From contig NZ_JAOAUU010000109.1 in assembly GCF_030157465.1 (NCBI RefSeq), positions 10,301-44,080 of the forward strand: a stretch of 33,780 nucleotides of DNA, written 5' to 3'. Position 1 is the stretch's first letter; each line of letters starts with the position of its first letter. The position numbers and the translations under genes are program-made. Source of the stretch: Zoogloea sp. Its GTDB lineage: Bacteria; Pseudomonadota; Gammaproteobacteria; Burkholderiales; Rhodocyclaceae. Positions 8,172 to 17,080 of the stretch are shown in pieces. The notes beneath the pieces were generated by a model, which saw only the letters and a list, made by a program, of their open reading frames with translations, searched no databases and had not been told where the DNA came from.

Positions 8172-9053
8172 TTATTTCAGCAGGCCGGCGGCGTGGGCCG
8201 CGGTTTCGATGCCCTTGTAGTTCTCCGCGCGGGTCGGGATGAACTTGCTGGCACGCTGCAGGGCCATGATTTCCTTGTGGGCCGGGTTGGCCGGGTCCAG
8301 CTTCAGGAAGGCCTGGGTGATCTTGGCCTGGATCTTCGGATCGAGGTCGCCGCGCGCGGTCCAGTTGTAGTCGAAGTAGGGCGGCGTGGTGGCAAAGACG
8401 CGCACCTTCGTCGTATCCACCTTGTTCTGCTCGACCAGCTTGTCCCACACCGAAGCGTTGAGCACGCCGGCATCCACCTTGCCGGCCTGCACGAAGGCCA
8501 CCGTGGCGTCGTGGGCGCCGGAGAAGGCCGTGTTCTTGAAATCCTTGTCCGGATTGAGGCCTTCCTGGCCGAGGAAGTAGCGCGGCATCAGGTGGCCCGA
8601 GGTGGACGAGGGCGCACCGAAGGCAAAAGTCTTGCCCTTCAGGTCGGCAAAGGTCTTGATGCTGTCGTTGGCAGTGATGAAGCGCGAGGTGAATTTTGCG
8701 TCTTCGGCGCGCTGCACGAGGGGAATCGCGGTGCCCTTGGTGCGAATCTTGGCCTGCACGAAGGTAAAGCCGCCCAGCCAGGCCAGGTCGATCTTGCGGG
8801 TGGCCAGCGCTTCGACGACGGCGGCGTAGTCGGTCACCGGCACGAAGACCACTTTCATCCCGGTTTCCGCTTCCAGATAAGCCCCCAGCGGCGCGAACTT
8901 GCGCTGCAGCTCGGTGGGCGCTTCGTCGGGAATCGCGGAAACCCGCAGCACCTCCTCGGCCTGGGCGGCGAGGGGCAGACAGGCAGCGGCGGCAAGGGCA
9001 GAGGCAACACAGGCGCGCAACAGCGCGCGCCGCGAAAAGGGCACGGAATACAT
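8172..9053 (-). CDS. phnD: PhnD-family periplasmic substrate-binding protein
   Basis: This 293-residue protein starts with a signal peptide that carries a twin-arginine-like run (SRRALLRA) and ends near AQA-EE at about residue 32. The mature part has the phosphate/phosphite/phosphonate-binding fold, including AIPDEAPTELQRKFAPLGAY, VPVTDYAAVVEAL and IDLAWLGGFTFVQA. From memory, the 'IPDE-PTEL' form resembles a subfamily annotated as a putative selenate transporter component rather than classical PhnD. No selenium gene is visible to support that. GAGGAG lies just upstream of the ATG at 9053. It is the first gene of the minus-strand transporter operon. Confidence 0.88.
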   Translation of the reverse strand: MYSVPFSRRALLRACVASALAAAACLPLAAQAEEVLRVSAIPDEAPTELQRKFAPLGAYLEAETGMKVVFVPVTDYAAVVEALATRKIDLAWLGGFTFVQAKIRTKGTAIPLVQRAEDAKFTSRFITANDSIKTFADLKGKTFAFGAPSSTSGHLMPRYFLGQEGLNPDKDFKNTAFSGAHDATVAFVQAGKVDAGVLNASVWDKLVEQNKVDTTKVRVFATTPPYFDYNWTARGDLDPKIQAKITQAFLKLDPANPAHKEIMALQRASKFIPTRAENYKGIETAAHAAGLLK

Positions 9054-9228
9054 GGAAAACTCCTCAAAACGGCGCGCCCAAAAGCAACGCCAGCCGCCGG
9101 AACGAGGGAGAACGGCCCCGGCTTAATTTAGGGCCCGGCCAGAACCGGCGCCCACGAAAACCTGAAGCGGTACACAGACCGCGGGGCGGACTATAACGGC
9201 GAGGCCGGCAGCTGTACAGGCGGGGCCC

Positions 9229-10149
9229 TCAGGCCTCCAGCCTGGCCGCTGCCCGGCGGACCGACAGCCAGCCGAACAGGGACAGCAGGAGCAAGCCGCC
9301 GCCAATCAGCAGGATGCCGGCAATCTCGCTGGTCTTGAACGCCTCGCCGAGGGTCATGCGCGACGACAGGATCGCCACCACCGGCGTACCGAGCACCGAC
9401 AGACTGGCTTCCCAGGCCGGCACCCGGTCAAGGATCCACACCCACAGCCACCAGCACAGAGCCACGCTGATCACCGACAGGAAGCCGATCAGCATGAGGT
9501 AGTCGGGCGACCAATCGGTGGCCCGCTCCGGCACCAGCAGCGTCAGCCCGACCAGCGGCACCGAGCCGATGATCATCTGCCAGGTGGTCAGCACCAGCAG
9601 ATCCACCGGCTGGCGGCTGCGCAGGCGCTTGATGAGAATGGTGCTGATCGCCCAGCACATCGCCGCGCCCAGCCCGAGCAGCTTGGAAAACAGGCTGGCG
9701 TGCATGTCCCACGGCGCGATGATCAGCAGCAGGCCGGCCAGCGTACTGCCGGCCGCCAGCCATTGTCGTCCGCGCACCCGTTCGCCGAGGATCGGCCAGG
9801 CCATCAGCAAGGTCCAGATCGGCATCGTGAAGATCAGCACCGCGGTCTTGCCCGAGCCGCCCTCGACCAGCGCCCAGGTCTGCAGCGCGACGAAGCCGGT
9901 GATCTGTACCAGACCGAGCACCAGCGTCTCGCCGGGGGCCACCAGACGCATGGATTTGCCCATCAGTTTCACGGCCACCAGCAGCGCCAGTGCGCCCCCG
10001 ACACAGCGCTGGGTCGCCAGTGCGAAGGGCGGCGCATGGACCAGGGCCTGCTTGAGGAGCACCCAGGTATAGCCCCAGGTGCAGGTCAGGACGATGAGGG
10101 CTAAGGCAGGCAGCCAGCGCGCAAGGGACGACGGAGGGAAGGAGGGCAT
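9229..10149 (-). CDS. EamA/DMT-family transporter
   Basis: The protein of 306 residues has ten predicted hydrophobic helices in two EamA repeats. The first begins TCTWGYTWVLLKQAL and the second ends with LGEAFKTSEIAGILLIGGG. These are the signatures of drug/metabolite exporters in the inner membrane. The substrate cannot be inferred. The ATG at 10149 (MPSFPPSS) is chosen because the predicted first helix follows soon after. An in-frame extension to 10224 exists but adds 25 residues of low-complexity character. It lies alone between the transporter operon and the FRG-domain gene. Confidence 0.86.
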   Translation of the reverse strand: MPSFPPSSLARWLPALALIVLTCTWGYTWVLLKQALVHAPPFALATQRCVGGALALLVAVKLMGKSMRLVAPGETLVLGLVQITGFVALQTWALVEGGSGKTAVLIFTMPIWTLLMAWPILGERVRGRQWLAAGSTLAGLLLIIAPWDMHASLFSKLLGLGAAMCWAISTILIKRLRSRQPVDLLVLTTWQMIIGSVPLVGLTLLVPERATDWSPDYLMLIGFLSVISVALCWWLWVWILDRVPAWEASLSVLGTPVVAILSSRMTLGEAFKTSEIAGILLIGGGLLLLSLFGWLSVRRAAARLEA

Positions 10150-10246
10150 GCAGAAGGCCGCGGGAGGGTGATTTCGGAAATGAAGGGGGCGGACTGTACC
10201 GAAGTTCGCGGGTCGGGACAGCACTTGTCCGCCGTCGCGCGCGTCC

Positions 10247-11752
10247 TCAGGGCAAGCCCAGGCGCCACAGGTCCGCCGGATTGAAGAGGGTCAGGCTGCG
10301 CCCGCCGGCCAGCTGGGACGGAACGATGTATCGGCAGAACAGGCGTGCGAAGCGTCCGAAATCGAAGAGCAGATTCGGGTGCTGGGTCAGTTGCAGCGCC
10401 CGCCACACCGTCACGGCTTCCGAACGGTCGGTGAGCCGCGCCTTCCAGCTGTCGTCGATGGCCGCCAGCAGGCCGGCGTCGGAACACCAGCCCTTGGAAT
10501 ACGCGCCATCCGCAGTGGCGAACTCGACCTCCCGCGCATCCGGCCAGCGACGTCGGAAAGCCGCCGCGACGGTATGGCCGTCTGCCGAGCGGCAGTCCGC
10601 ATCGGACCACAACGCGACGAGGCTGCCCAAGGCCACGGCGATGTCCTCATCGGCATAAGCCAGCCCACGCAGGCCATTCCAGCCGGCCCGGAAAGCGCCT
10701 GCAAAACCGTCGGTGGCGAGCAGACCCGTTGCACCGGAGAACATCCACTCCACCGCCTGCCCGCGCAGGCCGGCATCGCGCGACAGTGCCGACAGGATCG
10801 CCCCTTCCACTTGCTCCGCGGCCGGCGGCGCCCCCGGGTCATCACGCAGGACGATCTTCTGGAAACGCCCCACGGTGGCACCGAAGGGCTCGCTGCGCGG
10901 CTGCCGCCAGTCCACCAGAAGATCGGGCGCCCAGCCCGGCAGCGGCTCGAGGGGAACGGAAAAATGCTCGGCCAGATAACCCTCCGGTCGGGCCGTCGTC
11001 AGCGCCATGCCGATCTTCGCCCCGGCGCGTTTGAGTCCTGCGATCGTCTCGAAGAAACGACGGCTTTCCTCGAGGCTCTTCTCGACGAAGAAATACTGGT
11101 CCAGCAGCTGCTCCAGCGCGCTCTTGTGCACCGGGTAGATCTGTTCCCGCGGCGGGTAGGCCGGGTAGCCCGTCCACGGAAAGACAATGCGATCGAGCGG
11201 ACCGTATAGCGCCTCAAGGTCATGGTTGATGAAAAGGAAATGTCCGCCTTGGGCCTGCAGGCGCCACAGGTTCGAAACGTCTATCGATACCGGCGCGGCC
11301 TTGAATTTTTCAGTCTCCGGGTCTTCGTCGAAATCCGCGTAGAAATCCCGCAGGTCGTCGGTGTCAAGGCAATAGATGACCGAGTCGCCAGCATCCTTCG
11401 GCGGCGTCACGCAGTCCGCCGAGAAGAAGCCGGCAACCGCAGGATCGGTGGTGAAATCCACGTAGTTGGTCGGGAAACCATAGTGCTGGAGGATCGCGAA
11501 AAGGGCGTCGGCATTGGCGCCCTCGCTGAGATAGGCCAGCTGCGGTGTGCCCGCCGCCCAGTCCATGAAACGCCCCAGCCGCTCGACATAGGCAGCGTGG
11601 GCCTCGCCGTCGCCAGCCAGCTTCCGGTGCAGGGAGGTCTGCAGCGGCCAGCACCTCACCTGGCCCCGAAACCAGTCGTAACGCCCTTCCCTTTTGAGCT
11701 GTGTGGCCAGCTGGATGGCTGCCTCGACATTCGCGACCCGTATCGTTTCCAT
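10247..11752 (-). CDS. FRG-domain-containing protein
   Basis: This 501-residue soluble protein carries an N-terminal FRG domain. The name-giving WFRGQ motif is at residues 27-31, and the second signature ILQHYGFPTNYVDFTTDPAVAGFFS spans about residues 87-111. The C-terminal 200 residues match nothing I recognise. FRG domains are found in varied bacterial and phage proteins, and their biochemical activity is not established. Neither a toxin-antitoxin nor a defence role can be claimed from this gene alone. GAGG lies about nine bases before the ATG at 11752. No partner gene is coupled to it: the flanking genes are an EamA and an AEC transporter, each with its own spacer. Confidence 0.85.
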   Translation of the reverse strand: METIRVANVEAAIQLATQLKREGRYDWFRGQVRCWPLQTSLHRKLAGDGEAHAAYVERLGRFMDWAAGTPQLAYLSEGANADALFAILQHYGFPTNYVDFTTDPAVAGFFSADCVTPPKDAGDSVIYCLDTDDLRDFYADFDEDPETEKFKAAPVSIDVSNLWRLQAQGGHFLFINHDLEALYGPLDRIVFPWTGYPAYPPREQIYPVHKSALEQLLDQYFFVEKSLEESRRFFETIAGLKRAGAKIGMALTTARPEGYLAEHFSVPLEPLPGWAPDLLVDWRQPRSEPFGATVGRFQKIVLRDDPGAPPAAEQVEGAILSALSRDAGLRGQAVEWMFSGATGLLATDGFAGAFRAGWNGLRGLAYADEDIAVALGSLVALWSDADCRSADGHTVAAAFRRRWPDAREVEFATADGAYSKGWCSDAGLLAAIDDSWKARLTDRSEAVTVWRALQLTQHPNLLFDFGRFARLFCRYIVPSQLAGGRSLTLFNPADLWRLGLP

Positions 11753-11851
11753 CGCTGCACCTCATGGCCGCATCCCGGAAGCGGGATGTCATGGACCCAT
11801 GAAATCCAGTCTAGTCCGTGCAGCAGATTTCTTCTTCGCGCAGGCCCGCCC

Positions 11852-12787
11852 TCAGCGCATCAGGCTCACGACCAGCGGCGTCGTCACCGCCGACAGCATC
11901 GTCGATAAAATCAGGCTGCCAGCCACCGGCCCTTCAAGCAGCTTGAAGTGGCGGGCCATCAGATAAACGTTGGCCCCCACCGCCAGCGAGGCGAGCAGCA
12001 CCACCACCTGGGTTTCCATCGGCGGCAGGCCGAGCAGGCGGGCCAGCAGCCACACCACCAGCGGCTGCACCAGCAGTTTCACCGAACAGATCGCCACGCT
12101 GATCCGCCAGCCCTCGCGCACCCCGTATTCGGCCAGCCCCATGCCCAGCACGATCATTGCCAGCGGCGCCGCGGCCTGGGCGATCATACCCAGCGGCTGG
12201 TCGATCAGCGCCGGCACCGGCAGACCGCTGAGGCCAAACAGACTGCCGCCGACAATGCTGGCAACGATCGGGTTGGTCGCCACCCCGCGCACCGTCTTGG
12301 CAAAGCCTTTGGCCGAAAAGCTGCCGTGCCGCGCCCATTCGATCGAAACGGTCACCAACGTCCATAAGATCAGCGAGTTGAACACCAGCACCAGCGCCAC
12401 CGAAGGCAGCGCCGCTTCGCCAAGCGCCGCCCTGGCCAGGGGAATGCCGAGCAGCACGTTGTTCGAAAAAATGCCGCCGAGGGCAAAGATCGACTGGGCC
12501 GAACCGTCGAGCCGGAAAAACTTCCAGGCCAGCACCCGGCCGATGACGAAGACGATCAGGCAACTTCCGAAAAAGGCGATCAGCAGCCGCGCATCCACCG
12601 GCGGCAGGCGCGACAGGTCGCTCATCATGCGGAACAGCATGGCCGGCATGGCCACCGAGAAAACAAAGCGCGACAGGTTGTCGGACATGGCCGCCGGCCA
12701 GCCGGAAAAGCGCATCAGCGCATAGCCGACAAAAACCAGCCCGAAGAAGGGCGCGGCAAGAGAAAGCTGGTGCAAAAAGGCGGACAT
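11852..12787 (-). CDS. AEC-family (auxin efflux carrier-like) transporter
   Basis: The 311-residue protein has about ten hydrophobic helices and the AEC/MdcF-type pattern: an N-terminal FFGLVFVGYALMR helix, the FALGGIFSNNVLLGIPLA region, and a C-terminal repeat with IVLGMGLAEYG and AVGANVYLMARHF. Bacterial members carry malonate, malate or other organic anions. The substrate here is unknown. The gene is flanked by short spacers and is not coupled to a neighbour. Confidence 0.88.
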   Translation of the reverse strand: MSAFLHQLSLAAPFFGLVFVGYALMRFSGWPAAMSDNLSRFVFSVAMPAMLFRMMSDLSRLPPVDARLLIAFFGSCLIVFVIGRVLAWKFFRLDGSAQSIFALGGIFSNNVLLGIPLARAALGEAALPSVALVLVFNSLILWTLVTVSIEWARHGSFSAKGFAKTVRGVATNPIVASIVGGSLFGLSGLPVPALIDQPLGMIAQAAAPLAMIVLGMGLAEYGVREGWRISVAICSVKLLVQPLVVWLLARLLGLPPMETQVVVLLASLAVGANVYLMARHFKLLEGPVAGSLILSTMLSAVTTPLVVSLMR

Positions 12788-12853
12788 TGGCAGAACGGGA
12801 TACGGAAACCCGCGCAGCCTACCCTACCGGGCGCCCGATCCGCCCCAAAACAG

Positions 12854-12898
12854 GCCGCCAAGGTGCCAATTCGGCAACAAAACTGCGGCCTTGGTGGC
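12854..12898 (-). terminator. Probable intrinsic terminator of the GspE/PilB-like gene
   Basis: Ten-base arms (12854-12863 and 12889-12898, one mismatch) form a GC-rich hairpin directly after the stop codon of the minus-strand ATPase gene. On the minus strand the stem is followed within three bases by TTTT. The loop of 25 bases is long, so this is moderate evidence. Confidence 0.45.
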
Positions 12899-12908
12899 TT
12901 CAGCGGCT

Positions 12909-14714
12909 TTAGCGCCCTTCGTGCTCGGCCGGCGGCGCCACCTTGACCACTTCGGCCAGCGTCGTGACGCCCGCCGCCACCTTCAGCGCGCCGGAAAGAC
13001 GCAGCGGCTTCATGCCCTCGCGCACCGCCAGGTCGCGCACCCGGGCCAGGTCGATCTCGCCGGACACCACCTTGCGCAGCTCGGGCGACATCAGCAGGAT
13101 TTCGTAAAGCCCGATGCGCCCCATGTAACCGGTCATGCGGCACTCGATACAGCCCACGGCGCGATGTACGCGCGCCGGGCGGGCCGCCTTCCAGGGGCGC
13201 ACCAGGTGATCCCAGATCGCCTCTTCCTCCGGCGTCATCGGGTGGGCTTCCTTGCAGTGGGGGCACAGGATGCGCACCAGGCGTTGGGCCATGATGCCCA
13301 GCAGCGTGGCATTGAGCAGGTAGGCCGGCGCGCCCAGGTCGAGCAGGCGGGTGATGGCCGACGGCGCATCGTTGGTGTGCAGCGTCGAGAGCACCAGGTG
13401 ACCGGTGAGTGCCGCCTGGATCGCCATTTCGGTGGTTTCGAGGTCGCGGATCTCGCCGACCATGATGATGTCCGGGTCCTGCCGCATCAGCGCCCGCACA
13501 CCTTCGGCAAACCCCAGGTCGATGGCCTGATGAACCTGCATCTGGTTGAAGGCCGGCTCCACCATCTCGATCGGGTCTTCGATGGTGCACACATTCACCT
13601 CGGGCGTGGCCAGCTGCTTGAGCGTCGAATACAGCGTCGTGGTCTTGCCGGATCCGGTCGGGCCGGTCACGAGGATGATGCCGTGGGGCTGGGCCGAGAT
13701 GGATTTCCAGCGCGCCTCGTCCTGCTCCGAAAAACCCAGCTCGACCATGTTGCGCACCAGCACCTCGGGGTCGAAGATGCGCATCACCAGTTTTTCGCCA
13801 AACGCAGTGGGCAGCGTGGACAGGCGCAGTTCGACCTCCTTGCCGCCCACCACCCGTGTCTTGACCCGCCCGTCCTGGGGACGGCGCTTTTCGACCACGT
13901 CCATCCGCCCAAGAATCTTGATGCGGCTGGTCATTGCCGTGAGCACGCTCATCGGCATCTGATAAACCTGGTGCAACACCCCGTCGATGCGAAAGCGCAC
14001 CAGGCCCATGTCGCGCCGCGGTTCGATGTGGATATCGCTGGCGCGCTGCTCGAAAGCGTATTGCCACAGCCAGTCGACGATATTGACGATGTGGCGGTCA
14101 TTGGCGTCGTACTGACGATTGCCCTGGCCAAGCTCCACCAGCTGCTCGAAGGACGACAGGCCGCTGCCGCCGTGGCCGCCGCTGCTCTGGGCCGCCTTTT
14201 TCACCGAACGGGCCAGGTTGTAGAACTCCACCAGATACCGCGCCACGTCGGCCGGATTGGCCACCACGCGGCGGATTTCCTTTTTCAGGATTCCCGCGAC
14301 TTCCTGCTCCCACTCGCGCATGAAGGGCTGGGTCGTGGCCACCACCACTTCACGCAGACCCACCAGCACCGGCAACACGCCAAACCGCGTCGCGTAAGCC
14401 GACGACATCACCGCGGTCACCGCCGCAAAATCGATTTTCAGCGGATCGATGCGCAGGTAATCCAGCCCCACCTTCCGGGCCAGCCATTCCGTGAGTTCCT
14501 CCAGGCCCAGCACCCGCTGGGGCGGGCGTTTCGAAACCCACTTCTGGTTGGCGACAACAATCAGCGGATGAATGTCAGCCGGTTTCTGGCGCTGGGAGAC
14601 GAGCAGGGCATCCCCATCGGCATGCTCGACCAGACCGTCGGCAACCAGCAGATCGACGACTTCGGCGAGACCAAGGCGGTGTTCGGGCACGGCCGGAGCC
14701 GTTTTCTGGGGCAT
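12909..14714 (-). CDS. GspE/PilB-type secretion or pilus assembly ATPase
   Basis: The protein of 601 residues is a full-length type II secretion/type IV pilus assembly ATPase. It has an N-terminal GspE-N-like domain (about residues 70-170). The Asp box is at ASDIHIEP (225-232), Walker A at GPTGSGKTT (351-359) and Walker B at DIIMVGEIRD (415-424), with the His box around LVLSTLHTNDA. A zinc tetracysteine is formed by C484-x2-C487 and C522-x2-C525. Such enzymes drive pseudopilin or pilin polymerisation from the cytoplasmic face. None of the usual partners (GspF, pilin, secretin) is adjacent, so it is an orphan whose machine is encoded elsewhere. ATG 14714 is preferred over TTG 14720. Neither has a good ribosome site. 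Confidence 0.9.
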   Translation of the reverse strand: MPQKTAPAVPEHRLGLAEVVDLLVADGLVEHADGDALLVSQRQKPADIHPLIVVANQKWVSKRPPQRVLGLEELTEWLARKVGLDYLRIDPLKIDFAAVTAVMSSAYATRFGVLPVLVGLREVVVATTQPFMREWEQEVAGILKKEIRRVVANPADVARYLVEFYNLARSVKKAAQSSGGHGGSGLSSFEQLVELGQGNRQYDANDRHIVNIVDWLWQYAFEQRASDIHIEPRRDMGLVRFRIDGVLHQVYQMPMSVLTAMTSRIKILGRMDVVEKRRPQDGRVKTRVVGGKEVELRLSTLPTAFGEKLVMRIFDPEVLVRNMVELGFSEQDEARWKSISAQPHGIILVTGPTGSGKTTTLYSTLKQLATPEVNVCTIEDPIEMVEPAFNQMQVHQAIDLGFAEGVRALMRQDPDIIMVGEIRDLETTEMAIQAALTGHLVLSTLHTNDAPSAITRLLDLGAPAYLLNATLLGIMAQRLVRILCPHCKEAHPMTPEEEAIWDHLVRPWKAARPARVHRAVGCIECRMTGYMGRIGLYEILLMSPELRKVVSGEIDLARVRDLAVREGMKPLRLSGALKVAAGVTTLAEVVKVAPPAEHEGR

Positions 14715-14806
14715 GGACAAAGTCGGGAAACCGGAAATCAGCCGACAACGATAGCGGCATTCCGCATCCCGGTGCCGGAAATTTGCGTGGCCTTACTTGC
14801 GTGGCT

Positions 14807-15028
14807 TTACCAACCCCGGCGACCGCGATCGTGATCCCCGCCCCGGCCACGATCATATCCGCGCCCGTAGCCCGGGCCCGGCCCGTAACTGCGATAAGGC
14901 GGCACCACCATGACCGGCGGCTCCACGTAGCGGCGGTGATGGCCGTAACCATAGCCGGGCCCGACCGGTGCGACGACGCAGCCCCCGAGAGTGGCAGCGG
15001 CAAGGGCAATGCAGATCAGGCGTTTCAT
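14807..15028 (-). CDS. Small Gly/Tyr/Arg-rich lipoprotein
   Basis: A 73-residue protein starts with MKRLICIALAAATLGGC, a lipoprotein signal with lipobox LGGC and lipidated Cys17. The mature part is low-complexity, rich in Gly, Tyr, Pro and Arg (PGYGYG, RGYDRGRGG). GGAG lies about nine bases before the ATG at 15028. Small proteins of this make-up are common in proteobacterial envelopes and have no assigned role. The gene is divergent from the ComEA-like gene. Confidence 0.72.
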   Translation of the reverse strand: MKRLICIALAAATLGGCVVAPVGPGYGYGHHRRYVEPPVMVVPPYRSYGPGPGYGRGYDRGRGGDHDRGRRGW

Positions 15029-15138
15029 GAGGCACTCCACGAGAGGTATGCAACTTCAACGCGCGACCCGCACTTTTGGTTAGAAAAAAACGGTCTCGAA
15101 ATGTTGCAGCGCCACCTGAAAAACTTCGCTGCCCCCCC

Positions 15139-15169
15139 TTGCCAAAGGTGTATTAATTAACAGTAAAAT
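15139..15169 (+). promoter_or_regulatory. Possible sigma70 promoter of the ComEA-like gene
   Basis: TTGCCA (15139-15144) and TAAAAT (15164-15169) are separated by 19 bp, slightly longer than ideal, about 30 bp upstream of the start codon at 15200. The surrounding stretch is the AT-rich part of the 170-bp divergent spacer. Weak evidence. Confidence 0.3.
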
Positions 15170-15199
15170 GACAATGTCACTTAACCGGAGCACCCTGTC

Positions 15200-15475
15200 A
15201 TGAAACGCATCCTGTCATTCCTCGGCCTGGCCCTGGCCGGCATCAACCTCGCCTATGCCGCGGTGAACATCAACACCGCCACCCCCGGCGAACTCGACGG
15301 CGTGAAGGGCATCGGCCCGTCCAAAGCCCAGGCCATCGTCGACTACCGCAGCAAGAACGGCCCGTTCAAAAGCCTCGACGACCTGAAAAACGTGAAGGGT
15401 TTCGGCGAAAAGAGCATCACCAAGCTGAAAAGCGAACTGAGCGTTTCCGGCGGCCCCGAAGCAGCAAAGAAATAA
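15200..15475 (+). CDS. Secreted ComEA-like helix-hairpin-helix DNA-binding protein
   Basis: This 91-residue protein has a signal peptide that ends near AYA (residue 20), then a complete double helix-hairpin-helix domain. The domain reads NINTATPGELDGVKGIGPSK and continues to NVKGFGEKSITKLKSEL. Exported short ComEA proteins bind incoming DNA in the periplasm during natural transformation, and this one is about the usual size for the single-domain gram-negative form. The ATG at 15200 has GGAG upstream. It stands alone, with the orphan GspE/PilB-type ATPase on the other strand 0.5 kb away. A role in DNA uptake is a family-based inference. Confidence 0.88.
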   Translation: MKRILSFLGLALAGINLAYAAVNINTATPGELDGVKGIGPSKAQAIVDYRSKNGPFKSLDDLKNVKGFGEKSITKLKSELSVSGGPEAAKK

Positions 15476-15482
15476 TCCCGGC

Positions 15483-15516
15483 GCGTGCGGCAAGGCTCGT
15501 CCGGGCCGCCGCACGC
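15483..15516. repeat. GC-rich inverted repeat downstream of the ComEA-like gene
   Basis: Perfect nine-base arms GCGTGCGGC and GCCGCACGC (15483-15491, 15508-15516) with a 16-base loop begin eight bases after the stop codon. There is no T-run, so it may stabilise the mRNA end or assist Rho-dependent termination rather than act as an intrinsic terminator. Confidence 0.4.
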
Positions 15517-15587
15517 ATGACGCCAAGCCCAAACCGCGCTAACGTGGCGAAACAGCCTTTCACCGACATTCCCTTCCGGAGAACGCC

Positions 15588-15812
15588 ATGTTCAGCCGCC
15601 TGCCCGCCATCGTTACCGGCACCCTGGCCATCCTGCTCACCAGCGCCTGCGGAGTTGCCGACACCGGAAGCAGTGCCGTCACCGCTGCAAAAATCAAGGC
15701 GCAGCAAGCCGAACAGGCCCAGGCCGCCAAAGTCGAGATCGAAAAACAGCTCGACGCCGCCCGCGAACAAGCCGAGCAACGCCGAAAAGACATCGAGGCC
15801 GCCACCCGCTAA
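15588..15812 (+). CDS. Small coiled-coil lipoprotein
   Basis: The 74-residue protein has a lipoprotein signal with lipobox LTSAC (Cys21) and a short mature part. Residues about 33-72 are a continuous charged helix rich in Ala, Glu, Gln and Lys, likely a coiled coil. CCGGAG lies just before the ATG. It resembles small Lpp-like helical lipoproteins only in general make-up. I recognise no family. It is 112 bp downstream of the ComEA-like gene on the same strand but probably separately expressed. Confidence 0.72.
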   Translation: MFSRLPAIVTGTLAILLTSACGVADTGSSAVTAAKIKAQQAEQAQAAKVEIEKQLDAAREQAEQRRKDIEAATR

Positions 15813-15892
15813 GGGCTGCAGCCTCGAAAAATCCGGATTTGTGCCGGGATAAGCCCCGGATCAACGCAAAACCCGTAAAAAACAGCCAGGAA

Positions 15893-17026
15893 TCAGCGGC
15901 GAATCACGGCTTCCAGCGCCGCCAGGCACAGGGCGATGTTGGCCGGACGACTCGAATGCCCCATCAGGCCGATACGCCACACCTTGCCGGCCAAAACGCC
16001 GAGGCCGGCACCGATCTCCAGATCGAATTCATTCAGCAGGCGCACCCGTGCCGCAGCCTCATCAACCCCTTCCGGCACCCACACCGTGTTGAGCTGGGGC
16101 AGGCGGGCGTCTTCGCGCACCACAAAACTCATCCCCATCGCTTCCAGCCCGGCGCGAAGCCGCAGGTGGTTGTCGCGATGACGCTGCCACGAGGCCTCCA
16201 GACCTTCCTCGGCCAGAATCACCAGCGCTTCGTGCAAGCCATAGAGCGGATTGACCGGCGCCGTGTGATGGTAGGTCCGCTTGGCGCCGCTCCAGTAGCC
16301 CAACACCAGGCCCAGATCCTGGAACCAGCTCGGGCAGGGCGTCTTGCGCGCCTTGATGCGCGCCACAGCGGCTTCCGAAAAACTCACCGGTGACAGGCCC
16401 GGCGTGCACGACAAGCACTTCTGGCTCCCCGAATAGGCCGCATCGATCCCCCATTCGTCGAGCAAAACCGGCACCCCGCCCAGCGAGGTAACACAGTCCA
16501 TGATCGTCAACGCCCCGTGACGGCGCGCGATGGCAGCCAGCGTTGCCGCGTCCGACAGGGCTCCGGTGGAGGTTTCGGCATGCACGAAGGCAAACAGCTG
16601 CGCGTCCGGATTGGCAGCAAAAGCCGCTTCGACCTTGGCCGGATCCACCGGTTCGCCCCAGGCATCCTCGACGATCACCGGCACACCGCCGATGCGCCGC
16701 ACGTTCTCGGCCATGCGCTGACCAAACACGCCATTGACGCAAACGATGACCTTGTCACCCGGCGTCACAAGGTTCACAAAACAGGTTTCCATGCCCAGCG
16801 AACCCGGCCCCGACACCGGAAAAGTCAGCTCGTTGCGGGTCTGGAAAGCATAACGGAGCAGCGTCTTGACTTCATCCATCATGCCGACGAAGGCCGGATC
16901 AAGGTGGCCGACGGTAGGCCGGGCCAGCGCCGAAAGCACCCGCGGCGGCACATCGGACGGCCCCGGCCCCATCAGGGTACGCACGGGCGGCTGGAAGGAA
17001 GTGATCGCGGGTTTTTCGATGCTCAT
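15893..17026 (-). CDS. Class V (alanine/serine-glyoxylate type) aminotransferase
   Basis: This 377-residue pyridoxal-phosphate enzyme matches the alanine-glyoxylate/serine-glyoxylate aminotransferase group. It has the N-terminal [13 protein letters not shown], the cofactor-ring region HAETSTG (149-155), D177 in [11 protein letters not shown], and the Schiff-base lysine K203 in SGSQKCLS. The [17 protein letters not shown] segment is also typical. It would interconvert glyoxylate and glycine using alanine or serine as donor; the precise donor cannot be told. The ATG at 17026 is preferred over an in-frame start 13 codons upstream because AGGAGA lies directly before it. It is followed on the minus strand by no coupled gene. 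Confidence 0.9.
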   Translation of the reverse strand: MSIEKPAITSFQPPVRTLMGPGPSDVPPRVLSALARPTVGHLDPAFVGMMDEVKTLLRYAFQTRNELTFPVSGPGSLGMETCFVNLVTPGDKVIVCVNGVFGQRMAENVRRIGGVPVIVEDAWGEPVDPAKVEAAFAANPDAQLFAFVHAETSTGALSDAATLAAIARRHGALTIMDCVTSLGGVPVLLDEWGIDAAYSGSQKCLSCTPGLSPVSFSEAAVARIKARKTPCPSWFQDLGLVLGYWSGAKRTYHHTAPVNPLYGLHEALVILAEEGLEASWQRHRDNHLRLRAGLEAMGMSFVVREDARLPQLNTVWVPEGVDEAAARVRLLNEFDLEIGAGLGVLAGKVWRIGLMGHSSRPANIALCLAALEAVIRR

Positions 17027-17080
17027 GGACGTCTCCTCTTTTTTTCCTGAATACACAGCACGCAAGGCCTTCCGTGGCCC

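Noticed and set aside
6397-9053. Interpretation as a phosphonate degradation operon
   Set aside because: Only uptake genes are present and none of the catabolic genes that would justify it, so only transporter-family names are used.
12891-14834. Open frame of 647 codons on the plus strand
   Set aside because: It is the antisense shadow of the GspE/PilB-type ATPase, rich in His, Gln and Arg, and has no recognisable domain.
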